DNA of 64,000 nucleotides, taken from Hemileia vastatrix. Taxonomy: Eukaryota > Basidiomycota > Pucciniomycetes > Pucciniales > Zaghouaniaceae. Location: NCBI GenBank assembly GCA_030280995.1, contig JASXTE010000013.1:16388001-16452000 (forward strand). Direction: 5' to 3'. Of this stretch, positions 22,395 to 32,940 are shown one piece after another. The position numbers were made by a program, and so were the translations under genes. Each line of letters begins with the position of its first letter. Position 1 is the stretch's first letter. Below the pieces are notes generated by a model that worked only from the letters and a program-made list of their open reading frames with translations, was not told the DNA's origin and made no database searches.

Positions 22395-23678
22395 TGTCAG
22401 CCAGGCTATACCAGGAGCCCAGTAAATTATTTGTTAATTTATTGGACCTGAAAGAGGGCGTAAGAATTGTATTTTATGTATATAAATTAATATTTCATTG
22501 CATAATAAAATTATATAAGTTTTTATTAAAAATAAGTGTTATATTAATTTTATTGTTATATAAATTTTTATACATTTAAATTAAGCATAATATATTTTAT
22601 ATTCTACAAATAATGGCGCATTTTTATGTATTAAATAATGATAAATTAATAATTAATTAATTACAAACATATATTATAATTATATATATGTAAAATTGTC
22701 TTATAATGTAATTAAATTAATTATTTAAATTTATATATTGAATATAACTTCATATATTATTAAACAATAATATTGTTGCTTCTTTTGACCCTTAATTGTG
22801 TCAGGAAAGATTATTAAATAAATTATAACACTTATTTAATAACATAGTATTGAAATCCCCACTTTAAATTACAAATATCATTAAATATATATATGTTTCA
22901 TTTAAACTAATTATTGAATTAATTACATAGTTAAAACAATTGATTAAAATTGCTTTAAACTGGATTGAATTTATTATATGAATTTTTGGTGTGAAAATAA
23001 TTTTATTTGTTTTACTTAAAACCTTTACATGTCACTATAATGTCTATTTTGGATTATTTTACTCATTGTTCTCATTTTTCAGACTTACTTGGTTACTAAT
23101 TATTTTAATTAAGTTTTTTGGGAAGTCATGGTGGGAAAATGGTTAATTACTCATGTGTTTTAGTTAATTGTTTCATATTTTTCTCTTAATATCCATGTTT
23201 CATTTCTACTCTTTTATATTTTTGTTTTAGCTTATTACTATTTTGTATTTACTGATGTGTGGCGCTTCAGAGGTCCCCTGGTCTATAAAAGGGCCTTGGG
23301 TAATCCCCTTTAACCCATCACTTATTATTCACTCTACCTACTTACAATTTTTAAAAGTTATACATTTATTTTATTTTTATTAGCATTATAAAACTAAGTT
23401 AAAATAAATAAATTACTTGAAAAGGTTGCAATAAGTCTAATAATAATATTGGTGTTTGACGCGCATTGAAGATAATGCTTCCTTATATAAATATATTATA
23501 ATTTAATACCTGTCACTACTGTACCAAGTCCAAAGGAATTTTGTTGTCTCTCCCTCTCAGAATAATTATATTTTTTATTATTTTTATTTCTTTTTTTTAT
23601 TATCTTCTCCCTATATTTCCTCCTCTTCTTCTTTATTCTTCCTCTCTTCTTCTCCTTCTTCTAGATGACTGGCCGATA
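22395..23678 (+). mobile_element. Solo LTR (TGTCAGCCAGG family) in the satellite array
   Basis: It starts TGTCAGCCAGGCTATACC and ends GACTGGCCGATA, a two-substitution form of the expected GGCTGACA end. The 5-bp duplication AATTC is at 22390-22394 and 23679-23683. A TATA box region CTATAAAAGGGCC is near 23284. The copy at 45714-46964 is the same family in opposite orientation. Length 1284 bp; no internal region, so a solo LTR. Confidence 0.85.
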
Positions 23679-25340
23679 AATTCTCTCTCAATAATTGCAC
23701 TAGAAGTTGTTTGATATGGCCAAATGGTTCTGCTGAAGTTTTGTTAAACCTCAGGTTGGAACTTTTTTTGTTTTTTAAAATAGCAATTATAGTCCACGTT
23801 TAGCCCCACTGGTGGGCATTTGCCCCAACAAGTCTACTTGCTCTTGATGGCAGGAATTTTATTTTAATTTTTTATTTCATATTTGAACCCTTTAATTCTA
23901 CCTTTTTATCCATCATATTGCTTTTGGATATCAATTTATTTTTTGTAAAACAAATCATTTTCATATTTTTTTACCTTTATTTAATAATATTATAAAAGGT
24001 GTAACATCACCCTGTATGAATTTAGCACATGAGTTTTTGCTGTACTTATGATATTAATAATATAATGGTGACAAAAAATAAATCAAATGATATATATGAG
24101 TGAGGCACAAAGATCAAATACCAGTGGACATATTTATAAGAAATACCAAATGAAATGAAGAAAAATTCCACCCTAGCTACTCTCCATCTTAAAAGTGTCC
24201 AGCACAAGTTCAGCAGAACTTGTGCTTGACACTTTTGGTCTCATGCAGTCTGATTTGATCAATTCTCTCTATTGCAATGAAAATAAATTTTTCTTCAATA
24301 ATTGCACTAGAAGTTGTTTGATATGGCCAAATGGCTCTTCTGAAGTTTTGTTAAACCTCAGGTTGGCACTTTTTTTGTTTTTCAAAAAAGAAATTATAGT
24401 CCAAGTTTAGCCCCACTAGTGGGTGTTCACCCCAACAAGTCTACTTGCTCTTGATGGCTGGAATTTTATTTTAATTTTTTATTTCATATTTGACCCCTTT
24501 AATTTTACCTTTTTATCCATCATATTGCTTTTGGATATCAATTTATTTTTTGTAAAACAAATCATTTTCATATTTTTTTACCTTTATTTAATAATATTAT
24601 AAAAGGTGTAACATCACCCTGTATGAATTTAGCAGCTGAGTTTTTGCTGTACTTATGATATTAATAATATAATGGTGAAAAAAAATTAATCAAATGATAT
24701 ATATGAGTGAGGCACAAAGATCAAATACCAGTGGACATGTTTATAAGAAGTACCAAATGAACTGAAGAAAAATTCCACCCTAGATACTCTCCATCATAAA
24801 AGTGTCCAGCACATGTTTGGCAGAACTTGTGCTGGACACTTTTGGTAACATGCAGTCTGATGTGATCAATTCTCTCTATTGCAATGAAAATAAATTTTTC
24901 TTCAATAATTGCACTAGAAGTTGTTTGATATGGCCAAATGGTTCTTCTGAAGTTTTGTTAAACCTCAGGTTGGCACTTTTTTTATTTTTCAAAAAAGAAA
25001 TTATAGTCCAAGTTTAGCCCCACTGGTGGGCTTTCACCCCAACATGTCTACTTGCTCTTGATGGCAGGAATTTTATTTTAATTTTTTATCTCATATTTGA
25101 TCCCTTTAACTTTAAATTTTTATCCCTCATTTTGATTTTGGATATCAATTTATTTTTTGTAAAACAAATCATTTTCATATTTTTTTACCTTTATTTAATA
25201 ATATTATAAAAGGTGTAACATCACCTGGTATGCATTTGGCACACAAGTTTTTGCTATACTTAAAGTATTAATAACTTAATGGTGACAAAAAATAAATCAA
25301 ATGATAAATATGAGTGAGGCACAAAGGTCAAATACCAATG

Positions 25341-25871
25341 AATCAATAGTTCATTTTAATATTATAAATTTTTTGATTAAATAAAATAGTAATAATTAAT
25401 TATATTTTTCATCCACAATTACACTCTAATGATTCCCACTGCACAAAAAGGTTGCACTCAGTTTTTTCTTTACTGCTTGTGCATATATTTTATTGCCCAC
25501 AGTACTACAATTTTTTGTAGTGATTATCCCACATCTGATTCAGGAATATTTTTAGACAATATAAGTATTTTTTACAAAAGACCTTATCATATCTGATATC
25601 CCACAAAAAATATAACCTGTTTTTGTATTAAAACCCATTAATTATTAAGAAATTGTTAAAATAATTTGATTAGACCCTGGCACAGCTAGACCCACACCCA
25701 CCAACCAAAAGTCTTTTCAATATTGAAAACAATTAAATAAAATTATGATATCATACTAAATTATTGGCGCCAACCATAATTCAGCACTTCTCATTTTCTC
25801 TGTCACAAAATGAGTGCATGTAGCATTTTTCTACTGTCAGACAGCTTTTCTTCCTTCCCTCACACCTACTA
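25341..25871. other. Gene-free AT-rich stretch
   Basis: Sequence between the array and copy A with no coding frame. A GGCGCC site at 25767 is isolated. Confidence 0.45.
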
Positions 25872-25990
25872 GAGGGTGTCAGTTCTGGAAAGTCTGCACT
25901 TAACTTAAGTGCGGATTTCAAACCAAATCAGCACTTAAATTTTGCAAAAAAGTCACTTATTTCAAAAATGGGTGTCAGTTCTGACCTCAA
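25872..25990 (+). repeat. Left inverted end and subterminal repeats, copy A
   Basis: GAGGGTGTCAGTTCTGG is followed by the palindromic pair around TGCACTTAACTTAAGTGCGG (25894-25913) and an internal GGGTGTCAGTTCTG at 25970-25983. The first 190 bp are shared with copy B. Confidence 0.8.
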
Positions 25991-26227
25991 ATCAGCACTT
26001 TTTTTGTGATTTTTTTTTCAAAACCACATGTTGGCCACATCATCCCTTTCTTTCCCATACCATCCCTATCACATGTGATACACTGACCTTGCTCGCTATG
26101 TACCCATCAATCCTTGGAACACACCCCTTCCTGACATTTTCAACATTTTGACCAGGCATGTTTACATTCTTTTTTACTTATTTCTTCTACCTCTTAATCT
26201 TTTTTCTTGTTATGTGCAAGTTTCATA

Positions 26228-27540
26228 ATGCCTCACAGACATTCCAAATCTCAAAAGGTAAGTCAAAAATCTGCTTTGTCACAAAAGTCTCCTCGTAAAG
26301 CAAGCCCTACACCTGAAAAATCAAAGTCAGGTTCAGGTCAGCTTAAAAAAGATGATTATCTCATCATAATAAACTTCCTTAAAATAAAATCAAAATTTGA
26401 AGCATGTTTTGGATGTGAATAGTCCACTCATATTGGATGTCCACCTTCTTCAAAAGTTAATGGCTACTTATTGATGGCCAATGAAGTAAGGAAGAAAACA
26501 AGGGGGAGAATCGATATCAATCCTAAACAAATGAAGGAGATATTTAAGAGTTACCAATCAAAATATAAAAAGGCTCATAATGCTGCAAATGAAACTGGCT
26601 TCAGTATTGACGATGATGATTTGGAGATTGGAATTACTACTGTTTCCAAAAAGCTCAATGTCATGTGTCCTTTCTATGAGGAAATGGATAATCTTTTTGG
26701 CTCCTGAGTTGATGTAAACCCTTGGTTTCTACACAATACTACTAAGGATATACCCTCTGGATCCAAACCTTCCTATAATCCTCCTGACACACCTTTACTT
26801 GAAGGAGATCAATCCCCTCCACCTTCTAACCATAGTTCAGCTGAAGATGATCCCGACTATCAAGCAGAACAATTATATTGCAGCAGATCTGAATCCTCAG
26901 AGGCCCAAAATTTAAATTTATGTTTACTTTTTGTTTTTTCTTCAATTCTTCACTGAATTTCTCTTTCATTATAGTCTCCTCCTACTCAAACTCAATCTCC
27001 ATTAAATAATCTCAATTCTGGAAATGTGAATCCCACTTTAGAAGCTGCTTTAGATGAACTTCCTGAAGCCTCTTGCTCAAGCTCCAAACTAAAGCGTCGA
27101 GCCTCAACTTCAATGAACTTGAACCATCTATTAAAACGTGGTAATAATTCAACAAGCTCATTTGGCTCCCTTGAGGATTATTTTGAAAATAAAGATATAA
27201 GTAAGATTCGTTTACTATATATCTTAATCATTAACTCATTTATTTATTTATTTCAATTTAATTTTCTCAGCAAAATCAACTATTGCCAAAAATGCCCTTT
27301 ACTTTGAGAAGATGAAGTTTGATCATATGCTAAGGAAAGATCAGCAAGCCTTAGATTTGGAAGAAAAAAAATTGAGGCAGAGCAGATGGAAAGAGTAAAT
27401 GACTGTCAATTTCAAAGAGAAATTGCTACTTGTGAATTAGAAAAACAAGAGAGTTTCAAAAAAAATATTTCATTATGGAATGTGTAAAAAATGGCCGATC
27501 TTATGAGGAAATTAAAAAATTACTTGACCTTTTCAATTGA
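26228..27540 (+). pseudogene. Myb/SANT-like DNA-binding protein of the transposon (copy A)
   Basis: It starts MPHRHSKSQK, with a basic, Ser/Lys-rich N-terminus. The trihelix-like domain runs DDYLIIINFLK, then after a TAG, HIGCPPSSKVNGYLLMANEV, RIDINPKQMKEIFKSYQSKY and TGFSIDDDDLEIGI, ending CPFYEEMDNLFGS before a TGA that fits a mutated Arg codon. Predicted introns end at 26972 (CATTATAG) and 27270 (TTTCTCAG). The C-terminus is charged and helical (coiled-coil like) and ends SYEEIKKLLDLFN with TGA at 27538-27540. Harbinger transposons typically pair their transposase with such a Myb-like protein for import and end binding. Two stops and a frameshift near 27370 make it a pseudogene. Confidence 0.75.
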
Positions 27541-27636
27541 TAAATTGTTTTTCTAGTTAATTTAATTTTGTTTGATTTCTTTTTGGTAATATTTTCTTAT
27601 ATGCTGACTTATAAAAGGTCTTGAATATAGTACATT

Positions 27637-27790
27637 ATTTTTGACAAATTTTTGAAAATATCATACAATTTTTCTATCTTTACATTCAAGTCAATAAGTT
27701 TGCTTATACTTTTATTTTGACAAAAATTTGAAAATATAATAAAAAATTTCTATCTTTACTTTCAAGTCAATAAGTTTGCTTATCTAAATA
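27637..27790 (+). repeat. Direct duplication of about 75 bp
   Basis: Two copies of GACAAATTTTTGAAAATAT and CAAGTCAATAAGTTTGCTTA occur in tandem between the Myb 3' end and the 93-bp repeats. Confidence 0.75.
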
Positions 27791-27824
27791 CTTCTAAGTC
27801 AATAAAATTCAATATCTCTTTTGA

Positions 27825-28080
27825 AAATTTGGAAATACCTCCCCTTGAATTTTATTGAAACAAGGGGTGGGTACCACCAAATTTTTCGAAGTCATCAATT
27901 TCACATGTCAGATTTAAAAAATTGGCAATACCCTCCCCTGCATTTTTTTGAAACAAGGGGTGGGTACCACCAAATTTTTCTAAGTCATCAATTTCACATG
28001 TCAGATTTAAAAAATTGGAAATACCCTCCCATGCATTTTATTGAAGTAAAGGGTGAAAGTCATCAAAATTTAATATAATT
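27825..28080 (-). repeat. 93-bp tandem repeats at the 3' end of the Tet cassette (copy A)
   Basis: Units start at 27831, 27924 and 28017 with GGAAATACC/GGCAATACCC, CCCTCCCCTGCATTTTTTTG and GGGGTGGGTACCACC. Because 93 is divisible by 3, one frame gives a repeat-protein-like translation, which I treat as an artefact. Related repeats sit after the Tet gene in copies B and C. Confidence 0.85.
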
Positions 28081-28129
28081 ACATAAATTAATTAATATAT
28101 AAATAAGATATGTCAAATTTACTACTTTT

Positions 28130-28265
28130 AAAGTAATGACAATTCCTCATGCCAAAATGCAGATCAAGTCTAGAAACTAGGTTTGGAACTTTCCACAGGT
28201 ATAGGCTAGAGGAGCCCTATGAAACAAATTAATGTTATCATGATTACCTTTTATACAACACATGG
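28130..28265 (-). other. Conserved segment downstream of the Tet gene (copy A)
   Basis: The minus strand carries the same GGTAATCATGATAACATTAA and CTAGCCTATACCTGTGGAAA block as copies B and C, about 200 bp after the Tet frame. Confidence 0.5.
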
Positions 28266-28434
28266 TCGTTGGCCCATTACTTTAATTTCATAAATTGAAA
28301 TATCATATTTATTTATTAAAAATTTATGGAAGAATATTAAATATGTGGTGACTCTAAAAATCCCCATACTTTTTAGATCTACCTAAAGAATGTTTAAATT
28401 TATTACCTTTTTCTTCTTTTTTTAACTTGTTTAT

Positions 28435-29539
28435 TCATTGGATTAACTTTTGACTGATCTGGAAAGAGCAACCAAAATGCGTGAAGTCTTGACAAGATTC
28501 CAAACCTGGAGGAGCCTTTGTGGTTTGGTGATTATCGTAAGAAGAATTCCAAACTGTTTCGATGATTCCATTTCCTAATCCAAAATTGATTATACATCTA
28601 TGATACAGGAAATATAATCCATGTCCTTTAATTTTAGCAGGTGACGGAATAGGTTGTCCAGTGATAGGATTAATATATGTGAAAATTCCATAAGTGAGGT
28701 AATTGGCATCATTTGAGTTGGTGTGAATTTGGTTATGAAATCCAGAATGAGTGATTATAACATTTGAAAACATTAGATAATCACTGCTAATATCTTCCCA
28801 ATCAGAGTCGCACCAATTTGGTATTCCAAGTCTTGTAGCAACTTCATGATTTGTTTCAAAAGCTTTATTACAGAGTTTTTTAAGTCAAAGAGCAAGAAAT
28901 GAATTAAATGAAGGTAAAGTATTCCATTTTCAAAAATCATTATCTAATTCAGCTTTAGATAAAGATCTGAGTAAAGAATATATGCCTATTTGAATTAAAT
29001 TCAGTAAAATGATATTATAAAATCCAGAAAATTTTTTAAACATACCAGGAGAAAAACCTTTATCAAATCCTGGTCTCCATCCAATACCAATCATGATTCC
29101 ACCCAAAAAATTCTTATTCCTTAAAGGTAAGCAAACCAAAGCCATTTGATAGAGTGTTATGATGAGATCGCAGAGTTTATTAAATGATTCATCTTTTAAA
29201 CCATTAAAAGAATGGTTTTCGTAAATAAATTGAGGGTTTAAAGTATTATTAATAACAGCTTTAGCTTCATAACCTCCAGTTTCAGTTAAATAATGTATAT
29301 TTTCAGGTAATGTTTTTGGATATTGTTTTTTTTTCAACTTTAGTTTTATAGCACTTGATTTTTGAAATATGGCCAAATATTTGATCCAAGTGAATTTTTT
29401 TTAAATTTCTTTTATTTTGATACTGTTCATTTTTTGTCAATGTTTTAGATGATGATTGAAAAGAATTTGAATTTGAAGATGATAATGAAGTTAAAGAAGA
29501 TGAGAGTGAGGTAAGTGGTGAATCTGAAGTTAAAGACAT
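28435..29539 (-). pseudogene. Tet-like 2OG-Fe(II) dioxygenase (copy A)
   Basis: The start at 29539 gives a Ser/Thr-rich leader, then KIHLDQIFGHISKIK. After a frameshift in a poly-A run near 29330 it continues YPKTLPENIHYL, HSFNGLKDESFNKL, GGIMIGIGWRPGFDKGFSPG. A 60-bp intron (29045-28986, GTATG to ATAG) is at the same place as in copy C. Then TGA for a Cys position, WNTLPSFNSFLALRLKKLCN, and the catalytic region: HSGFHNQIHTNSND (Fe-binding Asp replaced by Asn), GIFTYINPITGQPIPS, FGLGNGIIETVWN, distal His in DNHQT and THFGCSFQISQKLIQ, then TGA where copy B has Arg. Motif order fits TET/JBP oxidases acting on 5-methylcytosine. It lies downstream of the transposase in the same direction. Not functional. 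Confidence 0.8.
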
Positions 29540-29889
29540 GTATTTTTCTACTTTTGGGTGTTGTTACTTTTCAAACACCCAAAATTATACATTAAAAAAA
29601 CTCACTTAATTTAAATTAAAAAAATAAAAATACTCAAAAGACTAATAAGAATTTTTTTTATTTCACTTGGACTTGATGAATATTTTTCTCTAAAATTAAA
29701 AAACAAAAAACAAAAAAAAAATTCAAAAAACTGTAAAAATTTTTTTATTACTTCCCCATTCCCCTAAATTCCCCGCTCCAAACCCCTCTCCCACCTCCCC
29801 ATAACCCTTGTACAAACCCCCCCTCCAACCTATTCACATATCCTTTTAAACCCCTCCAAACCCCATTCCAAACCCACCTTCAATCTGCC

Positions 29890-29962
29890 CCAAACCCCCC
29901 TCCAAATCCCCCTCCAAATCCCCCTCCAAATCCCCCTCCAAATCCCCCTCCAAATCCCTCTT
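29890..29962 (+). repeat. 12-bp microsatellite CCCCCTCCAAAT
   Basis: About six consecutive units of CCCCCTCCAAAT within the C-rich domain. Confidence 0.9.
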
Positions 29963-30133
29963 CAATCCCCCCTTCAATCTCCCCCAAACCCCCTCCAACC
30001 CCCCCAACCCCCCCCCCCTTCAATCCACCTCTATTTCCCCCCTCCAACCCCCCCTAAACCCCCCTAACCTCCCCCTACCCCCCCTACCCCCCCCCCAATC
30101 CCCCCCAAACCCCCCTACCACCCCCCCTCTCAA

Positions 30134-30172
30134 TGTTCCTTAATGATTTGTTAGCAAATCGTTAAGGAACAA
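30134..30172. repeat. Hairpin at the centre of the C/G-rich domain
   Basis: TGTTCCTTAATGATTTG, loop TTAG, CAAATCGTTAAGGAACA: a 17-bp stem with one G:T-type mismatch, at the exact switch from C-rich to G-rich strand. Confidence 0.85.
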
Positions 30173-30659
30173 TGAGGGGGGGATTGGGGGGGTTTTGAGG
30201 GGGATAGGAGGGGGTTTTAGGAACGGATTGAAGGGGGGTTTGGAAGGGGGGTTGGAGGGGATTTGGAGGGGGGATTCAGGGGATTTGGAGGGGGGTTGGA
30301 GAGGAATGAGGAGAGGAAATGAGGACACCAACAAGGGGGAGAAAGGAGAGATGAGACCAAAGATTGAGAAAAGTGAGGTTAGAGTGAGCCAAGGAGGGGG
30401 GAATACGGCAGCCAAAGGGGGGAAAAGGGGGATGTATCCATTCCAAGGAGAGGGTAAAGGTGGGAAAAAGCCCAGGCAAAGGGGGGATAAAGAATAGGAT
30501 AAATGAGAGAAAAGAGGGAGAGAGAGAGAAAAAAAAGGTTAATTTTACCTATAAATTTAAAAAAAACTACTTACAAAAAAACAAAAACAAAACCAAAACC
30601 AAAAAACCAAAAAACCAAAAAAAAAAATTAGCAAAAAATTAAGTAAAAAAGATAAAATG

Positions 30660-30900
30660 ACTTACCTGGAGAGATGAGTTAATAAAAAAGAAATATAAGT
30701 GAAATTGTTTGAGTGATGTAGGAAGAGAGGAGAAAACGGATATGAGTGAAGAAAAAAAAGAGAGTGACTGAAAAAATATGCAATTTCATATTGAGTTGAT
30801 GAAATAAAACACAGAGAGATAAAAAAAAATAAGACTTTAACAGCTAATTCAAAAACCAAAAAAATATGCAAAAAAATTTACCATTCTCAGTGAATAACAC
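30660..30900 (-). promoter_or_regulatory. Conserved 5' leader exon of the Tet cassette with splice donor (copy A)
   Basis: On the minus strand the block AATATGAAATTGCATATTTT is followed by pyrimidine-rich sequence and AACTCATCTCTCCAG with GTAAGT (donor at 30665). It begins about 35 bp after the transposase stop, so it probably carries the start of a separate Tet transcript. A protein start here is unlikely because the first ATG frame closes after about 37 codons. Confidence 0.5.
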
Positions 30901-30935
30901 ATGCAAATTGATAATTTGAAGAGAATAAAAAAAAT

Positions 30936-32201
30936 TTAAAATTGCGTTGAAAAATGTTGGAGTGTTATTGGAAGAATTTTTGCCCTTATACTAGTTGATT
31001 GAGAAATAAAAGTGTTGGATATAGTCGGAGGTGAATCAACTTGTTCATCTTCATGCAGCTCTAACCATTGATCTTTGAGGTCAGCAAGTAGGTTATGAAG
31101 TATAGTGCAACACAGAATCCAGTTGATCACCGCCTCCATTTCAGCTTTATTTCTAAGAGGACTTCTTAATTCCCTTAAACTAGAAAAACTGCCTTTCAAG
31201 ATTCCAATAGAATGTTCAATATGGACCCTTGACTTTGCCAAATGATTGTTGAACTTGTAATTTTGACTGTCTTCTGAAGCTGCTCCCTGAAAATCAGGAA
31301 GTACATACTTTCCATTCACATAAGCAGAATCTGCAAGAAGATACTGATCTTTATCAAAGAATTTTTCAAGTTCATTTGAAATTTGCATTCTTTGGAAGAC
31401 GTAGGAGTCATGACATGAGCCAGGATAGCCAGCAAAGAATGATATAAATTTTTTGTTTACGTCACATATAAGCTGAATGGAAATTGAATATCTATAAAGA
31501 AGATATATTTGTTTGTGTTAGTTTCAAAGAGAATGAAAGGAGTTAAAAATAATCTACCTCTCTTTACGGTCAAAGTAATTGTTTCCACCTTGAGCAGGTT
31601 TCTGGCTCAAAGGAATAGTAGTACCATCAACAAAACCAATACATCCTGGGAAGCCCTCTGATTGCATAACCTGAGATGATTCAAGTTGCTCTTCTTTTGT
31701 TGGCCAGGTGAGAAGTTGAGATTCCAAGGAGCTGATGGCAGTGATACATCGTTTGCTATAAGTGTTAACTGAACCATACCCTAAATCAAAGACATTTTCT
31801 AAACGTTTCAAAGCAGCTCCATTACCATTTGAACCCAAACAACATATTGTGATGGCCGATTGAATTGAAGGATGTTGTTGTTCTTTTTGAGAATTATTGT
31901 GAAATATGGTATGATCCTGAATAAGCTCAAGCAATTTAATGAAACATTCCTTAGAAGTCCTGAAAAGCTGTCTAAAACTGGGTGTAGATAGGTTAAGAAG
32001 TGTTTGGATGGTGTACTTGGGGGTATGAAGTACTTGAGGCTTTCTGGGAAGAAGGTAACGTTTCGTGGCAATTTTTGATAAAAAGACAAAATCTTCTTCT
32101 AGATCAGAATCAGAATAGGAATCAGAGTCCAAGAGCAGTTCAAGAGCCATGAAAGTCATTGCTTTATGTAATTTATCACTATTTGAAAGTGAGGAAGGCA
32201 T
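30936..32201 (-). CDS. HARBI1-like DDE transposase, intact two-exon gene (copy A)
   Basis: Exon 1 is 32201-31558 and exon 2 is 31491-30936, joined by a 66-bp intron (GTAGATT to TTATAG); the joined frame is 399 residues with no stop. The start MPSSLSNSDK is shared with copy D. Residues 1-50 are acidic; the helical region follows (HTPKYTIQTLLNLSTPSF, LGSNGNGAALKRLENVFDLG). The DDE_Tnp_4 catalytic core reads CIGFVDGTTIPLSQKPAQGG (first Asp), GSCHDSYVFQRM (second Asp), YLLADSAYVNGKYVLPDFQG, and VHIEHSIGILKGSFSSLREL (Glu). It would cut and paste elements with GGGGGTGTCAG ends, acting in the nucleus, probably with the Myb-like partner. Copies B, C and D share the same intron or exon limits but are broken. 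Activity is not shown, only integrity. Confidence 0.9.
31492..31557 (-). other. 66-bp intron of the copy A transposase
   Basis: Donor GTAGATT at 31557, acceptor TATAG at 31492. The intron of copy C (48194-48259) has the same length and borders. Splicing joins AG with A to give an Arg codon between KE and YSI. Confidence 0.85.
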
Positions 32202-32427
32202 AACTCTTATATGATATGATATGAAGATTTAAATGATATACAATGTTTTGAGTTATGAAGTGTTATGCTGAGGAGTGCTGCGTATGAATGGGATGATGCT
32301 GACAAATCAGTGAAATGGGACTTGATGGTGAAATCAGCACTTTTGGTTGAGAAAGTGCGGATTTGAGTTAAATAAGTGACTTTTTTCACTTTTGAAATCC
32401 ACCAGTATTGGGGCTAGTGTGTTTTGG

Positions 32428-32495
32428 AAATCCGCACTTAGATAAGTGCGGATTTGGTCAAATTTAAGTGCGGATTTGCCTGAACTGACACCCCC
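32428..32495 (-). repeat. Right inverted end and subterminal palindrome, copy A
   Basis: A palindrome with arms AAATCCGCACTTA and TAAGTGCGGATTT at 32428-32455, another half-site AAGTGCGGATTT at 32466-32477, and CTGAACTGACACCCCC at 32480-32495 followed by TA. Confidence 0.85.
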
Positions 32496-32519
32496 TATTT
32501 AGTCCAGAATGAAAATTTA

Positions 32520-32940
32520 GTATGAGTTTTGGTCAAGTTGGTTTACCAGTGTTATTTGTATGCAATATGAATTCATATTGCATATTTCTATTTATGCATA
32601 AAATATACTTTTTTAGCATCATTTTTTTGCATATTTCAATCATAATGCATATTTGTGCATATGCATATGCATATTCATTATACAGATGTATATGCATATT
32701 AATATATTTTATTCTTATACATATATGCACCTTTTTTGCATATTCAATATGCATATTTTTTATGCATATTTTATGCATATTTTTTATGCATAATCACTAT
32801 GCATATTTTTATGCATATTTATTCTTCATAGTCATTATGCATACACCTTGGATAGGCATTTCACATCAATTTTTAACATGTAATAAGTATCCAGCATGCA
32901 ATTTCAAATGCATATGCATCTATATCAAACACACAACATA
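32520..32940 (+). repeat. ATGCAT/TGCATAT-rich simple-sequence tract
   Basis: Dense repeats of TGCATAT and TTTTTATGCATAT, best at 32625-32830. The open frames on both strands are translations of the repeat. Confidence 0.75.

Larger units (their letters stand above)
15860..25340 (+). repeat. Macrosatellite array, about 609-bp unit, palindrome in each unit
   Basis: The motif GTGTCCAGC recurs at 16232, 16837, 17440, 18053, 18662, 19271, 19884, 20494, 21100, 21713, 22324, 24195 and 24802 with spacings of 603-613 bp (the solo LTR 22395-23678 interrupts). Each unit has the palindrome arm GTGTCCAGCACAAGTTTGG, a CAGTCAGATGGGATCAATTC block, a CTCTTGATGGCAGGAATTTT block, long AT-rich sequence and GGTGTAACATCACC. 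Neighbouring units differ by scattered substitutions. The 60-80 residue open frames in units start at GTG inside the palindrome and are not genes. The array ends near 25340. Confidence 0.95.
29751..30500. repeat. C-rich/G-rich inverted domain upstream of the Tet gene (copy A)
   Basis: 29751-30130 is runs of CCCCC on the plus strand and 30177-30480 is the G-run counterpart, joined by a hairpin at 30134-30172. The two halves are loosely reverse complementary (for example CCCCCAAACCCCCC against GGGGGGGTTTTGAGG). The Pro-rich frame at 30140-30415 is a low-complexity translation. Copy D has the same structure at 1-400; copy C has C-rich sequence on both sides of its centre. Confidence 0.85.
25872..32495. 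mobile_element. Harbinger/Tet/Myb composite transposon, copy A (most complete)
   Basis: A 6624-bp element between inverted ends: GAGGGTGTCAGTTCTGG at 25872 and CAGGCAAATCC-type sequence ending CTGACACCCCC at 32495, both abutting TA. Order from the right end, on the minus strand: HARBI1-like transposase, Tet leader, C-rich/G-rich tract, Tet-like dioxygenase; from the left end, plus strand: Myb/SANT-like gene, convergent. A 93-bp repeat set lies between the two converging genes. The transposase is intact; Tet and Myb have stops. Copy C has the same order, so the plan is not an accident of this copy. Confidence 0.85.

Noticed and set aside
16232..25017. Six or more similar 60-80 residue open frames in the satellite units
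   Set aside because: They begin at GTG inside the palindrome, recur only because the unit repeats, and have no conserved coding signal or splice context.
27821..28078. Repeat-protein-like frame with RGGYHQIF units
   Set aside because: It is one frame of a 93-bp DNA repeat, a length divisible by 3; the matching repeats in copies B and C do not keep the frame.
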